From an uncultured Clostridia bacterium (GTDB taxonomy: Bacteria > Bacillota > Clostridia > Oscillospirales > CAG-272), in contig CAJGCT010000021.1 of NCBI GenBank assembly GCA_904501985.1, positions 1 to 29,151 on the forward strand: DNA of 29,151 nt, written 5' to 3'. The notes beneath the pieces were generated by a model. It made no database searches and was not told the DNA's origin. It saw only the letters and a list, made by a program, of their open reading frames with translations. The position numbers and the translations under genes were made by a program. This document shows, piece after piece, positions 23,101 through 29,151 of this stretch. How positions within the stretch are numbered: position 1 is the stretch's first letter; every line of letters begins with the position of its first letter.

Positions 23101-23499
23101 TTACGCTAATATAGGCGGAAAATCGTCGAAATGCCGTGCCGCTCGGTCACGGATGCGGCGGAGCGTGCTTTGGCTGACGTTCATTTCCCCGGCGGTGTCG
23201 GTCATCGACATACCGCAGATAAAATGTAGCCGCAGAAAAAGCTTGCAGGGAAGCAGCTCCGGTGTTTCGGGCATGGCGTTCACCGTGTATTCGATGTCAT
23301 GAAGCCGCTTTCTGAGGGATTCTATTTCGGATTCTAAATTTCTGCTCCAATTTTCGTCCAGCGTGTCGCGGCTGATAAGACCGGAGTTAATGTCGGCAAG
23401 AATCTTTTTTCTCTCCGCATTTTTTGAGTTAAGGGCACGCAGATACCAATCGTACCGCGAGAAAAAGAGCAGGGATGTGGGGTAGTTGTAAAGTCTCAT
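23101..23499 (-). CDS. Small sigma-region-4-like helix-turn-helix protein
   Basis: 132 residues. The C-terminal third reads LFLRLHFICGMSMTDTAGEM then NVSQSTLRRIRDRAARHF, a helix-turn-helix of sigma-70 region 4 / phage late-regulator type (the kind found in ArpU or DUF1492-like proteins). The middle (about 50-75) is a charged, likely coiled-coil helix. There is no sigma region 2, so it is not a complete sigma factor. It overlaps the upstream gene by four bases, so the two form an operon. Probably a small regulator from a prophage or integrative element; no specific family can be asserted from memory. Confidence 0.7.
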   Translation of the reverse strand: MRLYNYPTSLLFFSRYDWYLRALNSKNAERKKILADINSGLISRDTLDENWSRNLESEIESLRKRLHDIEYTVNAMPETPELLPCKLFLRLHFICGMSMTDTAGEMNVSQSTLRRIRDRAARHFDDFPPILA

Positions 23500-23861
23500 T
23501 TTGCACCTCCCGAAGCCTGTGGAAGCAGACCCGCCGGACCCACCTCGTATCTTTCCGGCTTGTTAAGATACTCGTCGGGGTCGATTGTGATTATGCTGTA
23601 TCTTGCACTTTGGGAGCGGCACTCGGATTTTTCGCAGTCAAGATATTTTTGCCGCACAAGCTCCATTCGTGCACGGCACACGGCGGTTTTGCCGAGGTTG
23701 GTTTCCGACATCAGGCGGCTCAGCGGTATGCGCATAAACTGTGGGAATCCTACGAGATTAAACTGCTCCAGCAGAAGATAATAAAGTGTGATGGCAGAGC
23801 TTGACAGTGGGAATAATCTTCGGCGAAGATAGAAGCCTTTGATTTGTCTTAAGTAGTTCAT
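23496..23861 (-). CDS. Small winged-helix protein, replication-initiator-like
   Basis: 121 residues. An N-terminal stretch SSSAITLYYLLLEQFNLVGF followed by RIPLSRLMSETNLGKTAV, CRARMELVRQKYLDCEKSEC resembles the winged-helix N-terminus of phage/plasmid replication initiators (RepA-N or DnaD-type). The tail (IITIDPDEYLNKPERYEV) is short, so an initiator would be truncated or standalone. Its start follows AAGGAGGTTATTT, a very strong RBS, and a perfect-spacing promoter lies upstream. Together with the 23101 gene it may be a remnant replication/regulation pair. Function not known. Confidence 0.7.
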   Translation of the reverse strand: MNYLRQIKGFYLRRRLFPLSSSAITLYYLLLEQFNLVGFPQFMRIPLSRLMSETNLGKTAVCRARMELVRQKYLDCEKSECRSQSARYSIITIDPDEYLNKPERYEVGPAGLLPQASGGAK

Positions 23862-23901
23862 AAATAACCTCCTTTTTTGGCGTTTTGCGCCTTACAAGAA
23901 G

Positions 23902-23930
23902 ATTATAGCATTTGCCCCTCGGCGAGTCAA
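23902..23930 (-). promoter_or_regulatory. Sigma-A promoter of the 23861-23101 gene pair
   Basis: On the minus strand TTGACT (23930-23925), a 17-base spacer and a perfect TATAAT (23907-23902). The palindrome TGTGCACA (23935-23942) sits just upstream of the -35 and a related CTGCACAC lies further upstream, so a regulator site is possible. Confidence 0.85.
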
Positions 23931-24000
23931 CGGCTGTGCACATTTTAGCTGTACGGCTTTTTTAAAAAGGTGTGCAGATTTTTTATTTTGCCGTGTGCCA

Positions 24001-24359
24001 CGGCGCGCGCCCTCCGCCGCATCCTGCGGCTACGGGGAAGCGTAAGAGAGGAGCGAAAACCGCCGCTGCGCTCTTGGTTTTCACCCCTCTCTTAGACTCT
24101 CCCCCTTTCCTCCGCCAAAAGCGGTTATGGGAAGATAACGGCGCGACGTTACGCGATCCGACGTACCGCGTTTTCGCGCACGAGTGCTTCGCACCGTGCT
24201 TGGGTTGCGGTCACAGCCGCGCCATACTTGCGCTTCGGTCAGATGGGCTTTAGGAAAGGGGGAAGTTTATGCTTCGTTCGGTTATGTCTGGATTCGCGGC
24301 TGTGGGCGGTTGCGCGTTGTAATGCGCGCCGCTACGCGGTCGCGCCACTCCGCACAAAC
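24001..24359. other. Gene-free GC-rich stretch with nested inverted repeats
   Basis: No ORF here has a credible start or family. Structure seen: a long imperfect hairpin, TAAGAGAGG (24043-24051) and GAAAACC (24055-24061) pairing with GGTTTTC (24076-24082) and CCTCTCTTA (24086-24094). A distant 12-bp inverted pair TCCCCCTTTCCT (24100-24111) / AGGAAAGGGGGA (24252-24263) encloses about 140 bases. It lies between the small gene pair and copy 6 of the mobile element; it may be another degraded element. Confidence 0.5.
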
Positions 24360-24645
24360 AGTTACCGCAACCCAAGCCGCCGGAATGTACAAGTTCTAAC
24401 TTCTATTTGCACTCTAAAAAGCTGTTCCGCAGTAGAAAGGATTATATTAAACGATCTGCCGGGGTAGGGGGCCCGGCTCCTGAGAGCGCGGTATGCAAAC
24501 CCCCTGTCGTACACGTCCAAAATCCCAACAAACGGAGCGCTAAAAAAGCAGCTTTGCAGCTCCGTCGGTGAGAGCGTGGCGAAGCCCTTATAAAGTTTTT
24601 TGCACAGCTTTTTTTCAAAAAAGCGCGCGTCCCTTACACAAACAC
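24360..24645. mobile_element. Rearranged copy of the element, right half with a scrap of reversed left half (copy 6)
   Basis: GTTACCGCAACCCAAGCCGC (24360-24379) is the reversed end of the left-half block. It runs straight into right-half sequence (TTCTAACTT at about 24393), then the conserved core 24457-24500 (GAGCGCGGTATGCAAAC retained) and a right terminal repeat TTATAAAGTTTTTTGCACAG to GCGCGCGT (24588-24630). It also holds a hairpin CGGAGC/GCTCCG whose counterpart in copies 2 and 4 has other sequence. It lies beyond the end of the spoIIA operon. Confidence 0.65.
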
Positions 24646-24660
24646 TTACCCCCACACACC

Positions 24661-24690
24661 AAAAAACGGAGACGGATAGAATCCGTCCCC
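24661..24690 (-). terminator. Terminator of the spoIIA operon
   Basis: On the minus strand a 10-bp stem (one G-U pair) GGGGACGGAT-TCT-ATCCGTCTCC is followed by GTTTTTT. It begins four bases after the sigF stop. Confidence 0.9.
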
Positions 24691-24693
24691 GAG

Positions 24694-25428
24694 CTAAAGC
24701 ATAGACCGCAGTTTTTGGAAGATCTTTTTTTCTTCCCGTGAGACCTTTACTTGGGTAAGACCAAGTAACTCCGCGGTCTGCTGTTGGGAGTATTCGCGAA
24801 AATAGCGGAGCGCGATTATCTCGCGCCATAGTGGCGGCAGAGAAGCTATCGCCTCACGGAGCGCAAGCTTGTCGCAAAGCCCCTCAAGCTCATCTTTGTC
24901 GGAGGGGAGAAGCTCCCCAAGCTGTGCACCGTCATCATTTACCGTGTCCGAGAATGAGTGGGGCGGCTTCGCGGCAAGCAAAGCCGAGCATAAATCCTCT
25001 CGTGATATGCCGCATATCTCGGATAGCTCGTCAACACTTGGCTCACGCCCCTCGCGGCGCGTGAACGCTTCACGGGCGTGCATGATCTCCCCTGCAAGAC
25101 GCTTGGTGGTGCGGCTGACCTTCACAGGCCCGTCATCCCTGAGAAAACGCTTGATCTCACCGATTATCAGCGGCACGGCATAGGTGGAAAATACCGTGCC
25201 AAAGGATGGATCGTAGCTCTTCATCGCCTTTATCATACCGATTGCGCCAAGCTGTATCAGATCTTCAAGCTCGCATCCGTGAGTCTCGGCGGCACGGTCA
25301 CGGAACCGCATGGCGATGCTTCTGATAAGCCCCATGTTTGCCGATAAAAGCTCCGCCTCGGCTTCGGCATCGCCGTCGCGTACCCTCGACAAAAGCTCCG
25401 CATTCTTTGTGTAGTCGGCTGTTTTCAT
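24694..25428 (-). CDS. sigF: RNA polymerase sporulation sigma factor SigF
   Basis: First forespore-specific sigma factor. It has 244 residues. Region 2 (about 28-100) includes GCELEDLIQLGAIGMIKAMK and FSTYAVPLIIGEIKRFLRDD; region 3 has REGREPSVDELSEICGIS; region 4 has LPPLWREIIALRYFREYSQQ and AELLGLTQVKVSREEKKI. It is third in the order spoIIAA-spoIIAB-sigF, the classic operon in which SpoIIAB holds SigF inactive until SpoIIAA releases it. RBS AAAAGGAATTGAT. The terminator follows directly, so no spoVA genes are attached. Confidence 0.95.
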   Translation of the reverse strand: MKTADYTKNAELLSRVRDGDAEAEAELLSANMGLIRSIAMRFRDRAAETHGCELEDLIQLGAIGMIKAMKSYDPSFGTVFSTYAVPLIIGEIKRFLRDDGPVKVSRTTKRLAGEIMHAREAFTRREGREPSVDELSEICGISREDLCSALLAAKPPHSFSDTVNDDGAQLGELLPSDKDELEGLCDKLALREAIASLPPLWREIIALRYFREYSQQQTAELLGLTQVKVSREEKKIFQKLRSML

Positions 25429-25452
25429 TTTTTATCAATTCCTTTTATGAAG

Positions 25453-25884
25453 CTATGTACCAACCTTTATTTTCATGGTGACAGTTGTGCCGCGCCCCTC
25501 CTTTGAGCGCACCGCAAGTTTGTCCATCATGCTTTCCATGATGGCAAAGCCCATGCCGCTACGCTCACCGGTGGTGTCCGTGGTGTAGAGCGGCTCGCGC
25601 GCCGCAGTTACATCGGGAATGCCGATTCCGTTGTCCTTTACGGCAATAACGATAAGTCCACCCTCGTAGTGCTTCATTGACAGAGTCACCGTGCCGCCGC
25701 CGTCGGGGTAGGCGTGCACGATAGCGTTGGTCACAGCTTCGCTGACAGCGCACTTGATGTCCGCAAGCTGAGTGATTGTGGGGGACGCCCCAGAAGCAAA
25801 GCTTACCGCCAGGGAGCGTGCGAAGCTTTCGTTTTCGCTGAGCGCCGAAAAACGGCAGGTCATTTCGTTTTTGAGAGTTTTCAT
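25453..25884 (-). CDS. spoIIAB: Anti-sigma F factor SpoIIAB (serine kinase)
   Basis: GHKL-type kinase that binds SigF and phosphorylates SpoIIAA. It has 143 residues, the normal length. The ATP-fold boxes are intact: N box in AVSEAVTNAIVHAYP, G1 box DNGIGIPD, G2 box GERSGMGFAIMESMMD. The start overlaps the spoIIAA stop by ATGA, giving coupled synthesis of the two partners. 24 bases separate it from sigF. Confidence 0.96.
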   Translation of the reverse strand: MKTLKNEMTCRFSALSENESFARSLAVSFASGASPTITQLADIKCAVSEAVTNAIVHAYPDGGGTVTLSMKHYEGGLIVIAVKDNGIGIPDVTAAREPLYTTDTTGERSGMGFAIMESMMDKLAVRSKEGRGTTVTMKIKVGT

Positions 25885-26219
25885 TTTGTACTTCCTTTCA
25901 AAGCGGTCTTTTCGATTTTAATAAGCCGTCCCGTGCCTGCAAGATCAAGTATTTTCGACACATTTTCGCTTGGGTCAACTATCTTGAGAACGCCTCCAAG
26001 CTCCCTTGCAAGGGTAAATCTGCCGAGAATGAGACCAAGCCCCGACGAGTCCATAAACGCCACATCCGAAAGATCAAGTGCCACGGACTTCGGACGGTAA
26101 TAATAGAGGGATTCATCGATTTTTCGCCGAAGCTGTCTTGCGTTGTGGTGGTCGATCTCGCCGGACACGGCAAGGGTCAGCTCCGAGCCTGTTAGTGTAT
26201 GAGTTACGCTGCATTCCAT
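25881..26219 (-). CDS. spoIIAA: Anti-anti-sigma F factor SpoIIAA
   Basis: STAS-domain protein that, when unphosphorylated, frees SigF from SpoIIAB. It has 112 residues. The phosphorylation loop FMDSSGLGLILGR places Ser58 at the same number as the phosphorylated serine known in Bacillus subtilis. GEIDHHNARQLRRKI is the typical STAS N-terminal segment. First gene of the operon, RBS GGAG before ATG. Its promoter region lies between it and the ackA terminator. Confidence 0.95.
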   Translation of the reverse strand: MECSVTHTLTGSELTLAVSGEIDHHNARQLRRKIDESLYYYRPKSVALDLSDVAFMDSSGLGLILGRFTLARELGGVLKIVDPSENVSKILDLAGTGRLIKIEKTALKGSTK

Positions 26220-26253
26220 GAAAAATTCTCCTTTTTTCGTTATTTCAGTAACT

Positions 26254-26281
26254 ATTGTATCACCACGCAGGCGAAAATCCT
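26254..26281 (-). promoter_or_regulatory. Candidate sigma-H-like promoter of spoIIA
   Basis: On the minus strand AGGATTT (26281-26275), which fits the sigma-H -35 (AGGAWWW), then 13 bases and GATACAAT (26261-26254). The -10 fits only partly. The TACAAT would fit sigma-A but lacks a -35. In Bacillus the operon is driven by sigma-H, which is why I favour it. Confidence 0.42.
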
Positions 26282-26322
26282 GTCGCTTTTTGTTATAGGG
26301 GGAAAATATTTTTTGAGGGACA

Positions 26323-26360
26323 CAAAAAAACTCCCGAAGAACCGCAGTTCATCGGGAGTC
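26323..26360 (-). terminator. Terminator of ackA
   Basis: On the minus strand ACTCCCGA (26359-26352) pairs with TCGGGAGT (26337-26330) around a 14-base loop, followed by a run of seven T. It insulates the spoIIA promoter from ackA transcription. Confidence 0.9.
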
Positions 26361-26376
26361 GCTATATTATATCTGA

Positions 26377-27579
26377 TTAAAGAGCCTTAACGATTGCTTC
26401 TGTGTCGGAGGCGATTACAAGCTCTTCGTTTGTGGGGAGAACCCATACCTGAACCTTGGAATCGTCGGTGGAAAGCTTAACATTGTTGGACTGACGGAGA
26501 ACCTTCGCGTTAAGCTCGTTGTCGATCTTGATGCCGAGGAAGTCCATGTCAGTGCAAGCACGCTCACGAAGCTCGGGGTTGTTTTCGCCCATACCTGCGG
26601 TGAATACAACAGCGTCGAGACCGTTCATTGCGGCAGAGTACATACCGATGTACTTCTTAACCTGATATGCGAGGATGTTAGCCGCAAGCTCTGCACGCTT
26701 GTTGCCCTCGAGGATAGCCGCCTCAATGTCACGGCTGTCAGATGAGATTCCGGATACTCCGAGGAAGCCGCACTTCTTGTTCATGAAGTCGCTCATCTGT
26801 GCAGGAGTGTAACCCTCGTGCTCCATGATGAAGGTAACGATAGCAGGGTCGATAGAACCGCAGCGTGTACCCATCTCAACACCGTCAAGGGGAGTAAAGC
26901 CCATGGAGGTGTCGATAACCTTGCCGTCCTTAACAGCGGAGATTGAAGAACCGTTACCGATGTGGCAGGTTACGATCTTGGTGCCCTCGGTCTTGCCGAG
27001 AATCTTGCACATTTCGCCTGCAACGAAGCGGTGGGATGTGCCGTGTGCACCGTAGCGGCGGATGGAATATTTCTCATAAAGCTCATAGGGAATGGGATAC
27101 ATCCAAGCGTAGTCGGGCATTGTCTGATGGAATGCGGTGTCGAATACGAGAACCTGGGGAACACCGGGAAGCTCGTTTGTGATACCCTCAATACCCATAA
27201 GGTGTGCAGGAGTGTGAAGGGGAGCAAGGTCGATGCACTTGTTGAGCTTCTCGATTACTTCGGGAGTAACGAGAACGGACTCGGAGAAGTATGCGCCGCC
27301 GTGAACGACACGGTGACCTACAGCTTCGATCTCGCTCATGGACTTAAGGCAGCCGTACTCCTCGGACACGAGAGTGTCAACGAGAATCTTGGTTGCTACA
27401 GAATGGTTGGGCATTGCGATCTCAGCTACATAATTGTCCTTGCCGGGCATTTTGTGTGTGATCTTGCCGTCGATGCCGATGCGCTCGCAGATACCCTTTG
27501 CTACTACATCATAGGTAGCGGTATCGAAAAGCTGGTACTTAAGAGACGAGCTTCCGGCGTTGACTACTAAAACTTTCAT
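26377..27579 (-). CDS. ackA: Acetate kinase
   Basis: Interconverts acetyl phosphate plus ADP with acetate plus ATP; the ATP-yielding end of acetate fermentation. It has 400 residues, normal. Motifs: VLVVNAGSSSLKYQLF at the N-terminus, GHRVVHGGAYF, DTAFHQTMPDYAWMYPIPY, GAHGTSHRFV, CHIGNGSSISAVKDG, and FTPLDGVEMGTRCGSIDPA. C-terminal FTAGMGENNPELRE completes the fold. RBS CGGAGG. Codon usage looks like that of a highly expressed gene. No pta neighbour is visible. Confidence 0.98.
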   Translation of the reverse strand: MKVLVVNAGSSSLKYQLFDTATYDVVAKGICERIGIDGKITHKMPGKDNYVAEIAMPNHSVATKILVDTLVSEEYGCLKSMSEIEAVGHRVVHGGAYFSESVLVTPEVIEKLNKCIDLAPLHTPAHLMGIEGITNELPGVPQVLVFDTAFHQTMPDYAWMYPIPYELYEKYSIRRYGAHGTSHRFVAGEMCKILGKTEGTKIVTCHIGNGSSISAVKDGKVIDTSMGFTPLDGVEMGTRCGSIDPAIVTFIMEHEGYTPAQMSDFMNKKCGFLGVSGISSDSRDIEAAILEGNKRAELAANILAYQVKKYIGMYSAAMNGLDAVVFTAGMGENNPELRERACTDMDFLGIKIDNELNAKVLRQSNNVKLSTDDSKVQVWVLPTNEELVIASDTEAIVKAL

Positions 27580-27643
27580 TGTTTTTCCTCCGTTTATTGT
27601 TGCATTATTTATTATTTTATGGTAAAATAAAACTATACACTAT

Positions 27644-27672
27644 ATTGTAGCATATTTTTTTGCCAAAATCAA
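27644..27672 (-). promoter_or_regulatory. Sigma-A promoter of ackA
   Basis: On the minus strand TTGATT (27672-27667), 17-base spacer, TACAAT (27649-27644). The start codon is 65 bases on. The -35 box overlaps the left arm of a 14-bp inverted repeat. Confidence 0.7.
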
Positions 27673-27710
27673 TAGTTAGCTTCAAATTTGTTTTGGTTTT
27701 GGCAAAAAAA
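27655..27710. promoter_or_regulatory. Perfect 14-bp inverted repeat between ackA and tmcAL
   Basis: TTTTTTTGCCAAAA (27655-27668) and TTTTGGCAAAAAAA (27697-27710), 28 bases apart. It covers the ackA -35 and lies 33 bases before the tmcAL start, so a protein bound to both arms could control both divergent genes. In RNA it would be a stem; either reading is possible. Confidence 0.55.
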
Positions 27711-27742
27711 ATCAAAGAAAAAGCCAACTTTGGAGCAATAAA

Positions 27743-28918
27743 ATGAACATTTACGCAGTCATCGCGGAATTCAATCCCTTTCATAACGGGCATGAATATC
27801 TTGCAGGGCAAATAAAGAAAAAAGACTCCGACTCAGCGCTTGTTGCCGTCATGAGCGGCAGCTTTACACAGCGCGGAGAGCCGGCGGTTATCGACAAATA
27901 CGCAAGAGCCGAGGCGGCTCTTTTCGGCGGCGTTGACCTGGTGCTTGAGCTTCCGGCACCCTGGTGCTTTTCGGGCGCGGAATTTTTTGCGCTCGGCGGC
28001 GTGGCTGTTGCCGAGGGACTTGGAGTGTGCGACGGTCTCGTTTTCGGAAGCGAGGTGGGGGGCGTTGAAGCTTTGATTCGATGCGAGAGCCGCCTTTCCT
28101 CGGAAGAATATGTGGCGGCATACAGTGCGGCGCGAAAGGCGAGGCCTTCAAAAAACACCGGTACGCTTCGCGCCGAGGTTTACGGCGAAATGTACGGTGA
28201 GAGCGATATTTTGTCAGGCTCAAACAATCTCTTGGCACTTGAATATATAAGTGCGCTCCAGAAGCTTGGCTCACGCATGACTCCCCACACCGTGAAGCGC
28301 GTGGGAGCGGATTTCAACAGCAGCGAGCTGTCCGGAATTTGCTCGGCTTCCGCAATAAGAGCGGCTTTGGGGCGCGGAGTCACAGATTTTTCTGATTTTA
28401 TGCCCCGTGAGGCGCAAAAAATCCTCACACGCGAGATTTCGGAGGGAAGAATATACGATATGTCGGCACTTGACAGTGCGGTTGTCGCCATGCTTCGTGC
28501 CGCCGACCCGAGGCGGCTTTCGGGGTACATGGAAGTGTCGGGCGGGCTTGAAAACCGCCTCTGTGCCGCCGCAGAGAAGTGCAGGACTGTCACGGAGCTT
28601 GTATCTGCCGTAAAATCAAAGCGATATCCCGAATCAAGGGTACGTCGGGCGATACTTTCCTGTATGCTGGGTGTGGAAATGCGTCATGCCGAGAAAAATC
28701 CGCTTTTTACAAATGTTCTTGCCGCAAACGGACGCGGCAGAGAAGTGCTTGCGCTTGCAAGAAAGCGCGCCAATATAGCGGTGCTCTCAAAGCTGTCGGA
28801 TTCGAAGCTTTTGCCGCCTGAGGTCATGGAGCAGTACGCTCTCCATATGCGAGCGGAGCGGCTTTTTGAGCTGTGCTCCGAGGCAGAGCCGAGGCGCACA
28901 GGTGCGGTGATGCGGTAG
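27743..28918 (+). CDS. tmcAL: tRNA(Met) cytidine acetate ligase
   Basis: Formerly YlbM. Uses acetate and ATP to acetylate the wobble cytidine of elongator tRNA-Met. It has 391 residues. The nucleotidyltransferase motif is AEFNPFHNGHEYL (HxGH type) at residues 8-20, with FTQRGEPAVIDKYARAEAAL, and SASAIRAALGRG as the second nucleotide-binding motif. The helical C-terminal domain is diverse. ATG 27743 is seven bases after GGAG. It is divergent from ackA, whose product makes or uses the same acetate. Confidence 0.93.
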   Translation: MNIYAVIAEFNPFHNGHEYLAGQIKKKDSDSALVAVMSGSFTQRGEPAVIDKYARAEAALFGGVDLVLELPAPWCFSGAEFFALGGVAVAEGLGVCDGLVFGSEVGGVEALIRCESRLSSEEYVAAYSAARKARPSKNTGTLRAEVYGEMYGESDILSGSNNLLALEYISALQKLGSRMTPHTVKRVGADFNSSELSGICSASAIRAALGRGVTDFSDFMPREAQKILTREISEGRIYDMSALDSAVVAMLRAADPRRLSGYMEVSGGLENRLCAAAEKCRTVTELVSAVKSKRYPESRVRRAILSCMLGVEMRHAEKNPLFTNVLAANGRGREVLALARKRANIAVLSKLSDSKLLPPEVMEQYALHMRAERLFELCSEAEPRRTGAVMR

Positions 28919-28939
28919 ATGGGAATTTACGATATCCTT

Positions 28940-29049
28940 GTAGGGGAGGCGTTTCGCCTCCCGATTTTATGTATGCCGTACACGGAAAGACGGGAGGGGA
29001 GACCCCTCCCCTACGTATGGTGCGATCTTGCCTGTAGGGGAGGCGTTTC
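28940..29049. repeat. GTAGGGG-family palindromes after tmcAL, the last one cut in half
   Basis: GTAGGGGAGGCG-TTT-CGCCTCCC at 28940-28963; GGGAGGGG-AGA-CCCCTCCC then CTAC at 28992-29014; then GTAGGGGAGGCGTTTC at 29034-29049, after which the expected GCCTCCC is replaced by unrelated sequence. The copies match those after hisE almost base for base. Confidence 0.8.
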
Positions 29050-29151
29050 TGTCAAGAGTAAGATGGTTTACAAATTGTGCAAGCACATGGTTTACAGTCA
29101 AATGGACATAAATTGACATAGAAGCGAAGGCGAAGCCGAAGTCGAGATGTC
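29050..29151. mobile_element. Probable edge of an insertion element running out of the window
   Basis: Sequence begins TGTCAAGAGTAAG exactly where a palindrome is interrupted. It contains the direct repeat ATGGTTTACA twice (29063-29072 and 29087-29096), 24 bases apart. A 5'-TG end with internal repeats is seen in IS21-family ends, but no transposase is in view, so the class is a guess. Confidence 0.4.

Noticed and set aside
23972..24467. Plus-strand frames in the GC-rich gap
   Set aside because: Composition-driven frames without RBS or domain; interrupted by inverted repeats.
26962..27570. 202-codon frame antisense to ackA
   Set aside because: Mirrors the strong codon bias of ackA; no RBS and no recognisable domain.

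Overview
The window is chromosomal DNA from a spore-forming member of the Firmicutes, most likely a Clostridia gut lineage close to Ruminococcaceae/Oscillospiraceae. The grounds are a Gram-positive PolC, a HisZ-dependent short HisG, a complete spoIIA sporulation operon, the gene order rpsB-tsf-pyrH-frr-uppS-cdsA-dxr-rseP-ispG-polC, roughly balanced GC, and abundant GTAGGGG-type palindromes of a kind I associate with that group (recollection, not a search). No tRNA, rRNA or CRISPR array was seen.

Layout. (1) 1-14196, plus strand: translation and envelope cluster. It holds rpsB (5' end missing), tsf, a terminator, then a promoter and pyrH, frr, uppS, cdsA, dxr, rseP, ispG and polC. These cover ribosome and elongation-factor supply, UMP kinase, ribosome recycling, undecaprenyl-PP and CDP-diacylglycerol synthesis, two MEP-pathway isoprenoid steps, an intramembrane protease and the replicative polymerase. 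(2) 14809-22940, plus strand: a histidine operon, hisZ-G-D-C-B-H-A-F-I-E, driven by a clear sigma-A promoter. It has every step from PRPP to histidine except a histidinol-phosphate phosphatase. (3) 23101-23861, minus strand: two small unassigned DNA-binding-like genes under their own strong promoter. (4) 24694-26219, minus: spoIIAA-spoIIAB-sigF with its own terminator. (5) 26377-27579, minus: ackA, divergent from tmcAL (27743-28918, plus), the tRNA-Met cytidine acetate ligase that consumes acetate. (6) 29050-29151: apparently the edge of another insertion.

The striking content lies between the genes. Three superimposed repeat systems occupy almost every intergenic gap. First, a family of folded leader elements sits immediately upstream of tsf, cdsA (two tandem copies), dxr and hisC. 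Each has a 5' hairpin, then a three-way junction (closing stem around two hairpins), then an AAGGAAG-type ribosome binding site. The sequences differ but the fold is kept, with compensatory changes. Second, a non-autonomous element of about 490-525 bp with long terminal inverted repeats is present in two full copies (after dxr and after polC) and four partial or rearranged copies. One copy supplies the last codons and stop of dxr. Third, short palindromes flanked by GTAGGGG have interchangeable cores. In addition, cdsA, dxr and hisZ have a perfect small hairpin between the only good Shine-Dalgarno sequence and the start codon, suggesting that folding is needed to bring the two together. The leader family combined with the hairpin-spaced start sites is my best candidate for an undescribed system; its function is inference only.
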